The notes: generated by a model from the sequence alone, not told the origin. DNA of 21,325 nucleotides from JAZGAE01 sp036475545 (GCA_036475545.1 JAZGAE010000041.1:1-21325), one strand, 5' to 3'; shown: positions 1 through 9,560, counted from the first letter of the stretch. A program made the numbers and translations.

Positions 1-2
1 CA

Positions 3-587
3 CACCGCTGGCTGGTCGATCCGCTCGACGGCACCACCAATTTCCTCCACGGCATCCCCCATTTCTGCATCTCCATCGCCCTCGAACGGATCGAGGTAAG
101 CGCCGGCAAGACCCGGCGCGAGATCACCGCCGGTCTCGTCTTCGATCCCTTGCGCAACGAATTGTTCTGGGGGGAGAAGGGCGTCGGCGCCTTCGTCAAT
201 GACCGCAGGCTCAGGGTGTCGGCCCGGAGCAGGCTGTCCGAAGCGGTGATCGCCACCGGCATCCCGGTACAGAACCGCACCCCGCATGACGTATTTCTCG
301 CCCAGCTTAGCGCCGTCATGGCGGTGGCTTCGGGCGTGCTGCGCCAGGGCGCGGCCGCGCTCGATATGGCCTACGTCGCGGCCGGGCGCTACGACGGCTT
401 TTGGGAGAGCGGACTCAACGCCTGGGACATCGGCGCCGGTATCCTGCTGGTGCGCGAGGCCGGAGGCTACGTCACCGAGATCGAGGGCGGAAACGGTATG
501 CTGGAGAGCGGCAGCGTTCTCGCCGCCAGCGACCGTCTGCATCCGGAGATCGGCAAAGTGCTGAGAGCCGCGACGGCGGGGCGTTAG
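3..587 (+). CDS. Inositol monophosphatase family protein (5' partial)
   Basis: This is the C-terminal 194 residues of a Mg2+-dependent sugar-phosphate phosphatase of the IMPase/SuhB superfamily. The reading frame is open from the left edge. The metal-binding motif WLVDPLDGTTNF is at visible residues 3-14 and the second signature, WDIGAG followed by LLVREAGG, starts at about residue 141. From family length (about 260-270 aa), roughly 70-80 N-terminal residues lie outside the window. Family members hydrolyse myo-inositol-1-phosphate or related substrates such as histidinol phosphate or PAP; the substrate cannot be chosen from this sequence. The TAG stop (585-587) is built from the TA flanking the adjacent palindromic element plus the element's first G. 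The gene converges on thiD. Family assignment is firm; a specific symbol (suhB-like) is not. Confidence 0.93.
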   Translation, partial: HRWLVDPLDGTTNFLHGIPHFCISIALERIEVSAGKTRREITAGLVFDPLRNELFWGEKGVGAFVNDRRLRVSARSRLSEAVIATGIPVQNRTPHDVFLAQLSAVMAVASGVLRQGAAALDMAYVAAGRYDGFWESGLNAWDIGAGILLVREAGGYVTEIEGGNGMLESGSVLAASDRLHPEIGKVLRAATAGR

Positions 588-852
588 AGCACTATCCGGC
601 CAGATGGAAGCGATTTGATGGCGGCAAAACGGTCTCTCGGGTAGGAGCCGGCGCGAAGCGCGATGTGCCGCATCGGGCGAGCGTCGCGACGCACCCGAGG
701 GGCCGTTTTGCCCCACCGAAGGCCGGGTTCTTTTACGCCGTGGCGTCGTTGCGCCCCTTTGCCGATGCTCAGGCATCGCCGTGCGGAGCGCGCCTAGCCA
801 CGGCGCAAAATCATCCCGGTCAAACGATTCCATCTGGCCGGATAGTGCTCTA
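585..852. mobile_element. MITE-like palindromic element with 23-bp perfect terminal inverted repeats and flanking TA
   Basis: This non-coding element fills the whole gap between the two convergent genes. Perfect inverted repeats beginning GAGCACTATC lie at 587-609 and 828-850, and imperfect matching continues inward for about ten bases. TA flanks both ends (585-586 and 851-852), as expected of a TA target duplication. Inside are two long hairpins. The first pairs 623-632 with 703-712 and 636-641 with 694-699. The second pairs 731-734 with 807-810, 736-744 with 797-805 and 723-727 with 815-819. A perfect 12-bp palindrome lies at 681-692 and a small hairpin at 763-768/773-778. No transposase is encoded. 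IS630/Tc1-mariner-derived MITEs use TA targets, so that origin is inferred. An immobile intergenic repeat family is the alternative. Confidence 0.7.
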
Positions 853-1659
853 GACGGCGCCCCTGAAGGGACGGACCGTGTGGCCGTGACCGAGCGGCCC
901 GCGGCCTTCCCCCAAACCGGGCGCGGACAAAATCGCCTCCAGCACGTAGGCGCGGGCGCGAATCACCGCCTCGCGCACCGACATGCTCTGAGCCAGCCCG
1001 GTGGCGATGGCGGACGCCAGCGTACACCCCGTACCGTGGACGTGCTCGGTCTCGATCCGCGGGCTCTCGAAGACTTCCACGTGCTCGTCGTCGACCAGCA
1101 CGTCCGTCAAGACGTCGCCGGGGATATGGCCGCCTTTGAGCAGAACCGCCCTCGGTCCAAGTGTGTGGATCATCTTGGCCGCGTGCGTCATGTCCGTGAC
1201 GTTGCGAATCGTAAGCCCGGTAAGGGTTTCGGCCTCGGCTACGTTCGGCGTGAAGAGCAAGGCGGGGATGGCGAGGCGGCGCTTGAATGCGTCCAGCGCG
1301 GCGGGCTCGAGGAGCCGCGTCCCGTCCTTGGCGGCCATCACCGGATCGACCACGAGCGGGATGTCCGGGGCGTCGCGCGCGATGACGTCCGCGACCGCCT
1401 CGATGATATCGGCGGTGTGGAGCATGCCCGTCTTGATGCAATCGGCGCCGATGTCGGAGAGCACCGCTTCCATCTGGCGGGCGACGAACGCGGCCGGAAT
1501 GTCCAGGACGCCGAGGACGCCCATGGTGTTCTGCGCGGTGAGCGCCGTGACCGCCGTGGCGGCGTACCCGCCCAGGGCCGTGACCGTCTTGATGTCGGCC
1601 TGAATTCCGGCACCGCCGCCGGAGTCGCTGCCGGCAACGATGAGGACGCGCCCGCGCAT
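850..1659 (-). CDS. thiD: Hydroxymethylpyrimidine / phosphomethylpyrimidine kinase ThiD
   Basis: This 269-aa cytoplasmic ribokinase-fold enzyme phosphorylates HMP and then HMP-P to HMP-PP, the pyrimidine half of thiamine. The N-terminal substrate/nucleotide loop GSDSGGGAGIQAD is at residues 10-22, VVDPVM at 103-108, and the anion-hole motif HGTGC at 208-212 with the catalytic Cys at 212. Length is normal for the family (about 265-270 aa). The ATG at 1657-1659 follows a GGGAAG-like sequence. The gene lies 21 bp downstream of glmM and is the last gene of the minus-strand run. No TPP riboswitch-like leader is present, so expression probably depends on the upstream operon. Its TAG stop (850-852) is formed by the palindromic element. 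It could be a salvage-type kinase, but full ThiD motifs are present. Confidence 0.95.
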   Translation of the reverse strand: MRGRVLIVAGSDSGGGAGIQADIKTVTALGGYAATAVTALTAQNTMGVLGVLDIPAAFVARQMEAVLSDIGADCIKTGMLHTADIIEAVADVIARDAPDIPLVVDPVMAAKDGTRLLEPAALDAFKRRLAIPALLFTPNVAEAETLTGLTIRNVTDMTHAAKMIHTLGPRAVLLKGGHIPGDVLTDVLVDDEHVEVFESPRIETEHVHGTGCTLASAIATGLAQSMSVREAVIRARAYVLEAILSAPGLGEGRGPLGHGHTVRPFRGAV

Positions 1660-1680
1660 CTTCCCGCCTGGCCCGGCCTG

Positions 1681-3027
1681 TTATCCGGCGATGCGCTCGA
1701 TGGCGCTGACGATGTCGTCGACGACGACGCCGATGAGCGTTTCGTCCTCCGCCTCGGCCATGACCCGGATCACCGGCTCGGTGCCCGATTTGCGGATCAC
1801 GAGCCTGCCCCCTGACCCGAGGCGCTTTTCGCCGTCGCGGATGGCTTTCCGGACACCACTGTTCTCCAACGGCCGAGCCCCGTTGAAGCAGACGTTGCGC
1901 AACAGTTGCGGCAATGGCGTGAAGATGCGGCCCACCTCGCTGGCGGGGCGGCCCGAGCGGACGATGAAGGAGAGAACCTGGAGCGCGGCGATGAGGCCGT
2001 CGCCGGTCGTGGCGTAGTCGTTGAGGATGATGTGGCCGGATTGTTCGCCGCCCACGTTGAAACCGTGCTCGCGCATGTGTTCGACCACGTAGCGGTCGCC
2101 GACCTGGGTGCGCTCGAGCCGCAGGCCGATGCCCTCGAGATACCGCTCCAGGCCGAGGTTGGACATCACCGTCGCCACCAGGCCGTTGCCCTGGAGCGCG
2201 CCCGCCTTGTGCCAGTTCGTGGCAACCAGCGCCATGATCTGGTCGCCGTCGAGCAGCTCGCCGTGCTCGTCGGCGATCAACAGGCGGTCCGCGTCTCCGT
2301 CGAGGGCGATCCCGAGGTCGGCACCGCGGGCCACCACGTTGAACCGCATGGCTTCCGTGTCGGTGGCGCCGCAGCCCCTGTTGATGTTGAAGCCGTCGGG
2401 TTCGACCCCGACCGGGATGACCTCGGCGCCGAGCTCCCAGAGCACCGTCGGCGCGACCTTGTAGGCCGCCCCATGGGCGCAGTCGACGACGATCTTGAGC
2501 CCGTCCAGCCTGAGCCCCTTGGGGAAGGTGTTCTTTACGAATTCGATGTAACGGCCCTGGGCGTCGTCGAGCCGGCGCGCCCGGCCGAGGTGGTCCGGCG
2601 CGGCAAGCTTCTCCGCCACACCCTCGGCGACGCGCGCCGCGACGTCCTGCTCCACCCTGTCGGAGAGCTTGTAGCCGTCGGGCCCGAACAGCTTTATGCC
2701 GTTGTCCTGGTATGGGTTGTGGGACGCCGAGATCATCACGCCGAGGTCGGCGCGAAGCGAGCGCGTGAGCATGGCCACCGCCGGGGTCGGCAACGGCCCG
2801 ACCAACACCACGTCCATCCCCATCGAGATGAAGCCAGCGGTCAGCGCCGGCTCCAGCATGTAGCCCGACAGCCGCGTGTCCTTCCCGATCACCACCAGAT
2901 GGCGGCGATCGCCGGAAAGAAACCGGTGGCCGGCGGCCATGGCGACGCGTAGCGCCGTCGCCGCGGTCATGGGCTCGATGTTGGCGGTGCCGCGAATGCC
3001 GTCGGTGCCGAAAAGCTGCTGCCTCAT
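1681..3027 (-). CDS. glmM: Phosphoglucosamine mutase GlmM
   Basis: This 448-aa enzyme converts glucosamine-6-phosphate to glucosamine-1-phosphate, feeding UDP-GlcNAc for peptidoglycan and lipopolysaccharide. It starts MRQQLFGTDGIRGTA, the classic GlmM N-terminus. The active-site loop ISASHNP places the phosphorylated Ser at residue 102. The Mg2+ loop DGDADR, the sugar-binding GGEQSGH and the C-terminal phosphate-binding RKSGTEPVIRVM are all present. The frame stays open upstream to 3861, but that stretch overlaps folP out of frame and lacks homology, so the ATG at 3025-3027 is chosen. It is separated by 98 bp from folP, in which I see no convincing promoter, and by 21 bp from thiD. The order ftsH-folP-glmM is common in proteobacteria. 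Confidence 0.97.
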   Translation of the reverse strand: MRQQLFGTDGIRGTANIEPMTAATALRVAMAAGHRFLSGDRRHLVVIGKDTRLSGYMLEPALTAGFISMGMDVVLVGPLPTPAVAMLTRSLRADLGVMISASHNPYQDNGIKLFGPDGYKLSDRVEQDVAARVAEGVAEKLAAPDHLGRARRLDDAQGRYIEFVKNTFPKGLRLDGLKIVVDCAHGAAYKVAPTVLWELGAEVIPVGVEPDGFNINRGCGATDTEAMRFNVVARGADLGIALDGDADRLLIADEHGELLDGDQIMALVATNWHKAGALQGNGLVATVMSNLGLERYLEGIGLRLERTQVGDRYVVEHMREHGFNVGGEQSGHIILNDYATTGDGLIAALQVLSFIVRSGRPASEVGRIFTPLPQLLRNVCFNGARPLENSGVRKAIRDGEKRLGSGGRLVIRKSGTEPVIRVMAEAEDETLIGVVVDDIVSAIERIAG

Positions 3028-3125
3028 GGGTCTTGCCGCCCCAAAGCGCCGCTGCTGCCGCGCTATCCTAAACAACCCAGGATCAAACATCACGCCCAAA
3101 TCGGCGAGAGATTCCGCGCGCCCCC

Positions 3126-4280
3126 TCAAGAGTGCGCGTGCGGCGCGTCCCAGACGGCAATCGCCTGGCGGGTTTCCGCCACGTCGTGCACGCGCAGGAT
3201 TTGAACGCCTTGGTCGAGGGCGGCGAGCCCGGCCGCGAGCGAGCCGGGAAGGCGTTTCTCGGGGGGTTCGCCCCTGCTGAACCCGGCCACGAACCGTTTG
3301 CGGGAGGCGCCGAGGAGAAGGCCGCAGCCCAGCCCGTGGTAGAGCGAGAGGCGGCCGAGGATCTCGCTGTTGTGGCGAGGCGTCTTGCCGAAGCCGATCC
3401 CCGGGTCGACCGCGATCCGGGTCCGTGTCAAACCGGCCGCCGCGCAGACCCCGACGCGGTCCTCGAGATAGTCGTAGATGTCGAGGGGCGCATCGTCGTA
3501 GGCCGGGTCGTCCTGCATGGTGCGAGGCTCCCCCTGCATGTGCATGAGGACCACGGGGGCGCCGCTGCTGGCCGCAACCTGAAGGCTGTTGGCGTCGCCC
3601 GTCAGCGCGGTGACGTCGTTGATGATCCTGGCCCCGGCCTCGAGCGCCGCGGCCATCACGCGAGCGTGGCGCGTGTCGATCGAGACCAGCGCCCCGGCCG
3701 ACGCGAGGCCGCGGACCACGGGCAGCACCCGCCGCAACTCCTCGTCCTCGGCCACCGGCTCGGCGCCGGGACGGGACGATTCGCCACCCACGTCGACGAT
3801 GTCCGCGCCCGCCTCCAGCAACCCCTTGCCATGGTCCACCGCGGCCTCCGGGTCGAGCCACTGGCCCCCGTCGGAGAAGCTGTCCGGCGTGACGTTCACG
3901 ATTCCCATGACCAAGGGGCCGCGGCCCGGCGCGCAGTCGAGCGGCAGGCCGGCGAAGGGCGGTCTAGGCGCGGCGATGGCCTCAAGCCTGTCGCGAACGC
4001 GCGCGGCCGTCTCGTCGTCGCGGCTCGGCACCCAATCCAGCAGGTCGGCCACCGCGGCGAGGACGGACTCGGCGCGTCCACCATCGCGAAACGTCACCTC
4101 GCAGATGGTGAAGGCCAGCCGCCCCCCGGCGAGCCGGCGCGCCTCGCCGGCGGCGATGGCGGCTTCGGCCGCCTCACCGGAGACGAGGGCCAGGGGACGC
4201 AGGTAAAGCTTGGCCGACGTGTCGGCGAAGGAGGCGGCGAGCGCCCCGAGCGCGCTGGGGTTCGCCGCCGAAAGGGTCAT
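3126..4280 (-). CDS. folP: Dihydropteroate synthase FolP with long N-terminal extension
   Basis: FolP condenses para-aminobenzoate with dihydropterin pyrophosphate to give dihydropteroate, and is the sulfonamide target. The TIM-barrel core begins near residue 122: IVNVTPDSFSDGG at 127-139, GGESSRPGA at 165-173, SIDTRH at 200-205, IINDV at 219-223, a DPGIGFGK loop and GASRKRF near the C-terminus. At 384 aa it is about 100 residues longer than E. coli FolP. Residues 1 to about 120 form an extra Ala-rich segment ending just before the core. As I recall, similar extensions occur in other alphaproteobacterial FolP proteins; their role is unknown to me. The start is an ATG 22 bp after the ftsH stop. 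A later internal start would remove the extension, but no strong ribosome-binding site points to one. Confidence 0.95.
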   Translation of the reverse strand: MTLSAANPSALGALAASFADTSAKLYLRPLALVSGEAAEAAIAAGEARRLAGGRLAFTICEVTFRDGGRAESVLAAVADLLDWVPSRDDETAARVRDRLEAIAAPRPPFAGLPLDCAPGRGPLVMGIVNVTPDSFSDGGQWLDPEAAVDHGKGLLEAGADIVDVGGESSRPGAEPVAEDEELRRVLPVVRGLASAGALVSIDTRHARVMAAALEAGARIINDVTALTGDANSLQVAASSGAPVVLMHMQGEPRTMQDDPAYDDAPLDIYDYLEDRVGVCAAAGLTRTRIAVDPGIGFGKTPRHNSEILGRLSLYHGLGCGLLLGASRKRFVAGFSRGEPPEKRLPGSLAAGLAALDQGVQILRVHDVAETRQAIAVWDAPHAHS

Positions 4281-4302
4281 GCCGGGTTAGAGGGGCGGCG
4301 CG

Positions 4303-6243
<1,941 letters not shown>

Positions 6244-6250
6244 GTTCGGG

Positions 6251-6255
6251 TCCCT
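6251..6255 (-). promoter_or_regulatory. Ribosome-binding site deciding the ftsH GTG start
   Basis: The minus strand reads AGGGA followed by a seven-base spacer and GTG. This supports initiation at 6243 rather than at the in-frame GTG at 6282, which has no comparable purine tract. Confidence 0.6.
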
Positions 6256-6291
6256 ATCGCATTTGTTGCCGTGGAGGCACACTAATCGCCG

Positions 6292-6373
6292 CGACGCGGC
6301 CCCTCCCGCGTCGAGCCGACCGTACCCGCAACTCCTTGTCTAATCAGATAGTGTTTAGCCCCGGTTACGCAAC
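6292..6373 (-). promoter_or_regulatory. ftsH leader: perfect 8-bp hairpin and weak promoter candidate
   Basis: Between tilS and ftsH the minus strand carries a perfect hairpin, CGACGCGG / CCGCGTCG (plus coordinates 6292-6299 and 6306-6313, 6-nt loop). It is not followed by a T-tract, so a terminator is unlikely. Further upstream is a GTTG box (6370-6373) and a CACTATCTG box (6345-6353). These partly resemble the alphaproteobacterial RpoH pattern (CTTG, about 18 nt, CYTATNT). RpoH control of ftsH is known in related bacteria, but the match here is imperfect. Confidence 0.3.
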
Positions 6374-7750
6374 CGAAAAACCCGTACCGGCGAGGGGAAT
6401 GGGCGGCGAAAAGACGATGCTGCGCACGCCTGCGGCCGCCCGGGCGGCCCTGCGTCGGTACCCGAGATGAGGCACCTCGGCCACCCCCCGGCCGTCCCAC
6501 AGCGCCGGAAGCGACGGCCGCACGGGGGGAGGAATCACCGTCCGCCTGAGCCGAGGCTCGGCCGCGGCGACCTCGGCCCAGCCCTCGCGGCCGAGCCGCG
6601 CCAACGTGACCCGGCCTCCGCGGCCTCCTTTTCCCGATGGCAGGCGCCGGTCCGCGATAGCGATCCGGAACCGCCCGTCCCACGTCACGCATGCGCCCGG
6701 CACAACCGCGATCCTTTGCGAGGCGGCCGCGACTTCCCGGCAGACCAGAAGTTCCGGTCCCTGTAGGCGGATCCGGCAGCCCCAGAGGGTTCGCGCCTTC
6801 GCGAGCTCCCCCGCAATCAAGGCCCCATGCAGCCGCTCCAGCCGTTCGAGCCGCGGCGGATAGCCCCGTCCACCAACGCACATCAGGGTGCGAGCGAGCG
6901 CCCGAAGCGCGACCTCCATCGGCGATCTTGCGAGGGCCGCGGGATCAAGGTAGGCGTAACCTTCCGGTGCGACGGTCGCGGCGCGCGCCAGCAGGTCGGC
7001 AGCCGCGGACTCGAGCGCGTCGCGTGCCCGGCCCATGCTCCGCGCGGTGGCTGCCAAACGCCGGGCATCGAGCCCCTCGGCGGCAAGGGCGGGCCAGAGC
7101 CCGCGGATTCGCACCCGCGCGTAGGCGAGGTTGCGGTTGGAGGGGTCTTCGATCCAGGGCTGCCCGCGGGCCCGCAGGGTCGCCGTAAGCCGTGCCTGCG
7201 GCACCGCCAAGAGGGGTCGAAGCACACGTACGTCGGCGCCTTCCGAAACCCGGGCCATGGCTGCGAGACCCTCCACCCCGCTGCCCCGGGCGAGCCGCAA
7301 GAGGAAGGTCTCGGCCTGGTCCTCCAGCTGGTGGGCGAATAGGAGATGCAAGAGGCCGTGATCCCGGCACCAGCCGATGAGAAGCTCGTAGCGTGCAGCG
7401 CGCGCCGCCGCCTGAATGCCCGAGCGGGGCTTCGGCCCCTGCCAAACAAGGATGTGGTGCGGGATCCGTCGATCGCCCAGCCACGCGTGGACTTGGCGCG
7501 CCTCCGCCCTCGATTCGGGGCGGAGGCGATGATCGACGGTGAGCGCGACGGCTCGCCCGCTTGAGCTCTTGACCCAGTCGTGCGCGAGCAGACAGAGCGC
7601 GAGGCTGTCGGGCCCGCCGGAGACGCCCACGGCGATCTGGGGCCGCGGCTCGAACGGTCCCAGCGCCGCCATCAGCCGGGCGAAGTCGTCACCGCCGAGC
7701 GGGGTAATTTCGAAGGACGAAGGATCAGGCCGGGGGACCGCCGTGGCCAA
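6365..7750 (-). CDS. tilS: tRNA(Ile)-lysidine synthase TilS
   Basis: TilS uses ATP and lysine to convert C34 of the CAU-anticodon tRNA-Ile to lysidine, so that AUA is read as Ile. The protein has 461 residues. The PP-loop SGGPDS is at residues 44-49. The conserved QLEDQAETFLLRLARGSG stretch follows in the N-terminal domain, and the C-terminal part resembles the less conserved TilS C-domain. E. coli TilS is about 430 aa, so length fits. The predicted start is TTG (7748-7750), directly abutting the TGA stop of cpoB (7751-7753), which suggests translational coupling; no good Shine-Dalgarno is visible. Being co-transcribed with cpoB and ftsH is the usual alphaproteobacterial arrangement. The exact start is the only real uncertainty. 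Confidence 0.93.
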   Translation of the reverse strand: MATAVPRPDPSSFEITPLGGDDFARLMAALGPFEPRPQIAVGVSGGPDSLALCLLAHDWVKSSSGRAVALTVDHRLRPESRAEARQVHAWLGDRRIPHHILVWQGPKPRSGIQAAARAARYELLIGWCRDHGLLHLLFAHQLEDQAETFLLRLARGSGVEGLAAMARVSEGADVRVLRPLLAVPQARLTATLRARGQPWIEDPSNRNLAYARVRIRGLWPALAAEGLDARRLAATARSMGRARDALESAAADLLARAATVAPEGYAYLDPAALARSPMEVALRALARTLMCVGGRGYPPRLERLERLHGALIAGELAKARTLWGCRIRLQGPELLVCREVAAASQRIAVVPGACVTWDGRFRIAIADRRLPSGKGGRGGRVTLARLGREGWAEVAAAEPRLRRTVIPPPVRPSLPALWDGRGVAEVPHLGYRRRAARAAAGVRSIVFSPPIPLAGTGFSVA

Positions 7751-8737
7751 TCACTCGCAACCGAGGTTCTTCTTCTCCCGGGTGGCGCGCACGCGGACAT
7801 TGAGGGGCGCGTCCGGGAACTTCCGCTCAAGCGAGGCGAAGACCGTGCAGGCCTCCTCCATCTCTCCAAGGTTGCCCAGGGACATGCCGAGTTTGAGAAG
7901 GCTGTCCGGCGCCTTCGCGCCTTTGGAAAACTTCTGGAACCCCTTGGCGAACACCGCCGCCGCATTGGCATAGTCCGAGCGCACGTAAAAGGTTTCGCCA
8001 AGCCAATACTGGGCGTTTTCCGCGAGTTTGTCGTCGGGATATCCGTCTATGAAGGCCTTCAACGCCCTTTCGGCGGCGCCGTAATCGGCCTGACGCAGAA
8101 GCTTGAGTGCACTGTCGTATTGCTCCTCGGGCGTGCCGGTGGGCATGAACGCCGGAGCGGTCGCCACCTCGGCCGGAGGAGTAAGGAACCGCACACCGAA
8201 TTCTCCCACGGGCGGGGCCCCGGGAACCGGGCCGGGTCCGGCCATGGCCGGGCCCACCGCCGCGAGAGCTTCCCCCGGGCCGCCCGCACCGGCCGGGGCC
8301 TCCGCGACCCGCGCCATCGCCGCAGACTGCTCGAGCGCGCTCAGGCGCAGATCCACGTCGCTGACCAGCTTCTCGATCCGAGTGCGCAACTGTTCGACTG
8401 CGTATGAGACCTCCTCCGCCTGTCCGGTAACGTTACGCAGCTCCGATTCAAGTTCGTTGAGGCGCACCTCCATGCGGGTGGCGACGTTGGGGCTGAGCCC
8501 GGGGGCAGAGGCCCCGGCGGGCGCGGGCGCAGGCATGGGCGCCACCCTGCCCCGGTAGATCTGGCGCTGTAGAAGGTTGAGTTCACGCTCGACGCGGTCC
8601 AGCCTATCCAAGAGCGGGCGAACCTCGGTCCGCTGGGCGGCCGCCGGCGCCGGCCAGAACGCCGCCGCGATAACCAGTCCGACGCAAAGATACAGACCGG
8701 ACAGGACCTTGCCGGAGACCGTGCGCTGGCCCGCCAT
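7751..8737 (-). CDS. cpoB: Tol-Pal system periplasmic coordinator CpoB (YbgF)
   Basis: CpoB links the Tol-Pal machine with septal peptidoglycan synthesis (PBP1B/LpoB in E. coli). The 328-aa product has a signal peptide (hydrophobic stretch about residues 14-28, likely cleavage after APAAA at 34). A coiled-coil region RPLLDRLDRVERELNLLQRQ follows, then a Pro/Ala/Gly-rich linker and a C-terminal TPR region starting near EEQYDSALKLL, with AENAQYWLGETFY. The first in-frame ATG is at 8735-8737; an in-frame TAA lies just upstream, and GGAGGA sits rather far away (about 14 nt). A terminator separates it from pal, so it probably heads its own transcription unit with tilS, ftsH, folP, glmM and thiD, although no clear promoter is visible in 8738-8837. 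Confidence 0.95.
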   Translation of the reverse strand: MAGQRTVSGKVLSGLYLCVGLVIAAAFWPAPAAAQRTEVRPLLDRLDRVERELNLLQRQIYRGRVAPMPAPAPAGASAPGLSPNVATRMEVRLNELESELRNVTGQAEEVSYAVEQLRTRIEKLVSDVDLRLSALEQSAAMARVAEAPAGAGGPGEALAAVGPAMAGPGPVPGAPPVGEFGVRFLTPPAEVATAPAFMPTGTPEEQYDSALKLLRQADYGAAERALKAFIDGYPDDKLAENAQYWLGETFYVRSDYANAAAVFAKGFQKFSKGAKAPDSLLKLGMSLGNLGEMEEACTVFASLERKFPDAPLNVRVRATREKKNLGCE

Positions 8738-8782
8738 TGCCGTTTACGTATCCTCCGCACTACTGTGTCCGGCGCGCGCACA

Positions 8783-8795
8783 TGGCGTACCACGC
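8783..8795 (-). promoter_or_regulatory. Small inverted repeat upstream of cpoB
   Basis: The sequence GGCGT-ACC-ACGCC forms a perfect 5-bp inverted repeat 46-58 bp before the cpoB start. It could be a short hairpin or a binding site in the presumed cpoB promoter region. I cannot place convincing -35/-10 boxes around it. Confidence 0.2.
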
Positions 8796-8837
8796 CCTGA
8801 CTCGATGGGAAAAATGCACTCTGCGCCGAGAATTGGG

Positions 8838-8871
8838 AAAAAATAAGGCCGCCGCCCGGCGCTTAGCGGCC
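8838..8871 (-). terminator. Rho-independent terminator after the tol-pal cluster
   Basis: On the minus strand GGCCGC (plus 8866-8871) pairs with GCGGCC (plus 8847-8852), with alternative GC pairings inside the loop. It is followed at once by the T-rich run TTATTTTTT (plus 8838-8846). This is the clearest intrinsic terminator in the window. It lies 70 bp after pal, ending ybgC-tolQRAB-pal transcription before cpoB. Confidence 0.75.
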
Positions 8872-8905
8872 CGCTCCACCGAACGCGATCCCTCTGTGTC
8901 GAAGT

Positions 8906-8920
8906 GCCGGCGGAGCCGGC
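8906..8920 (-). other. GC-rich hairpin directly after pal
   Basis: GCCGGC-GGA-GCCGGC is a perfect 6-bp stem with a 3-nt loop, 22 bp beyond the pal stop and upstream of the main terminator. It may stabilise the 3' end or help terminate; no T-tract follows it. Confidence 0.4.
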
Positions 8921-8941
8921 CCGGCCCTTAGTTCACGGCCA

Positions 8942-9493
8942 CTATTGCAGGGCACCCATGGCCCCAAGCCCCTCACCCACGGCCAAGACGGCACGGCGGT
9001 TCTGGGCCCAAGCCCACTCATTGGAACCGGGCACCTCGGGACGCTCCTTCCCGTACGAGATGGTCTGCATGCGGTTGGGATCGACGCCCAGCGCCACGAG
9101 GAAGCTCTTGACCGCGTTCGCCCGCCGCTCCCCGAGGGCAAGGTTATACTCGCGCGTACCGCGCTCGTCGCAATGGCCCTCGATCATGACCGTAATCTGG
9201 GGATACCTCTTCAACCATCCGGCCTGGGCCTCGAGCCGAACCTGTGCGTCGGGCCGAATGTCGTACTTGTCGAAATCGAAGAACACGCGGTCACCGACAT
9301 TGGCGATGAGATCCTGCTGAGTGCCCGGCTCGACCCGCGGAAGGGCCGCAACTTCCTCTTCTTGCATTTGGGCCGGTTGCGCCGGAGCGACAGCTGCGCC
9401 CTCGCCCGCCGTTGCCCCGGTTTCTTCAGGAGTCGTTTCGCACGCGGCAAGCAACAGCGTGGCTGCGAATAAGTAAATGAACTTAACGCGCAT
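8942..9493 (-). CDS. pal: Peptidoglycan-associated lipoprotein Pal
   Basis: Pal is an outer-membrane lipoprotein that binds peptidoglycan and TolB, tethering the envelope at the division site. The 183-aa precursor has a lipoprotein signal with lipobox LLAAC (Cys18, followed by Glu, which suits outer-membrane sorting). A Glu/Ala/Pro-rich linker follows to about residue 60, then an OmpA-like domain with VFFDFDKYDIRPDA, EGHCDERGTREYN and LGERRANAVKSFL, which carry the diaminopimelate-binding Asp/Arg signature. The ATG is preceded by AAGGGGA with good spacing. It lies 141 bp downstream of tolB, an unusually large gap in this cluster, and that gap holds a near-consensus promoter. Confidence 0.98.
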   Translation of the reverse strand: MRVKFIYLFAATLLLAACETTPEETGATAGEGAAVAPAQPAQMQEEEVAALPRVEPGTQQDLIANVGDRVFFDFDKYDIRPDAQVRLEAQAGWLKRYPQITVMIEGHCDERGTREYNLALGERRANAVKSFLVALGVDPNRMQTISYGKERPEVPGSNEWAWAQNRRAVLAVGEGLGAMGALQ

Positions 9494-9560
9494 GAGCTTT
9501 TTCCCCTTGCAGCGGATTTCGGAAACTGGCGAAGAAGAACATGTTCACGAAACCGGCCTC

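Noticed and set aside
1660..1680. TPP riboswitch before thiD
   Set aside because: Only 21 bp separate glmM and thiD, far too short for a THI element.
3028..3861. Upstream in-frame extension of glmM (about 278 codons)
   Set aside because: It overlaps folP in another frame, is Arg/Gly-rich without recognisable motifs, and the internal ATG gives the canonical GlmM N-terminus.
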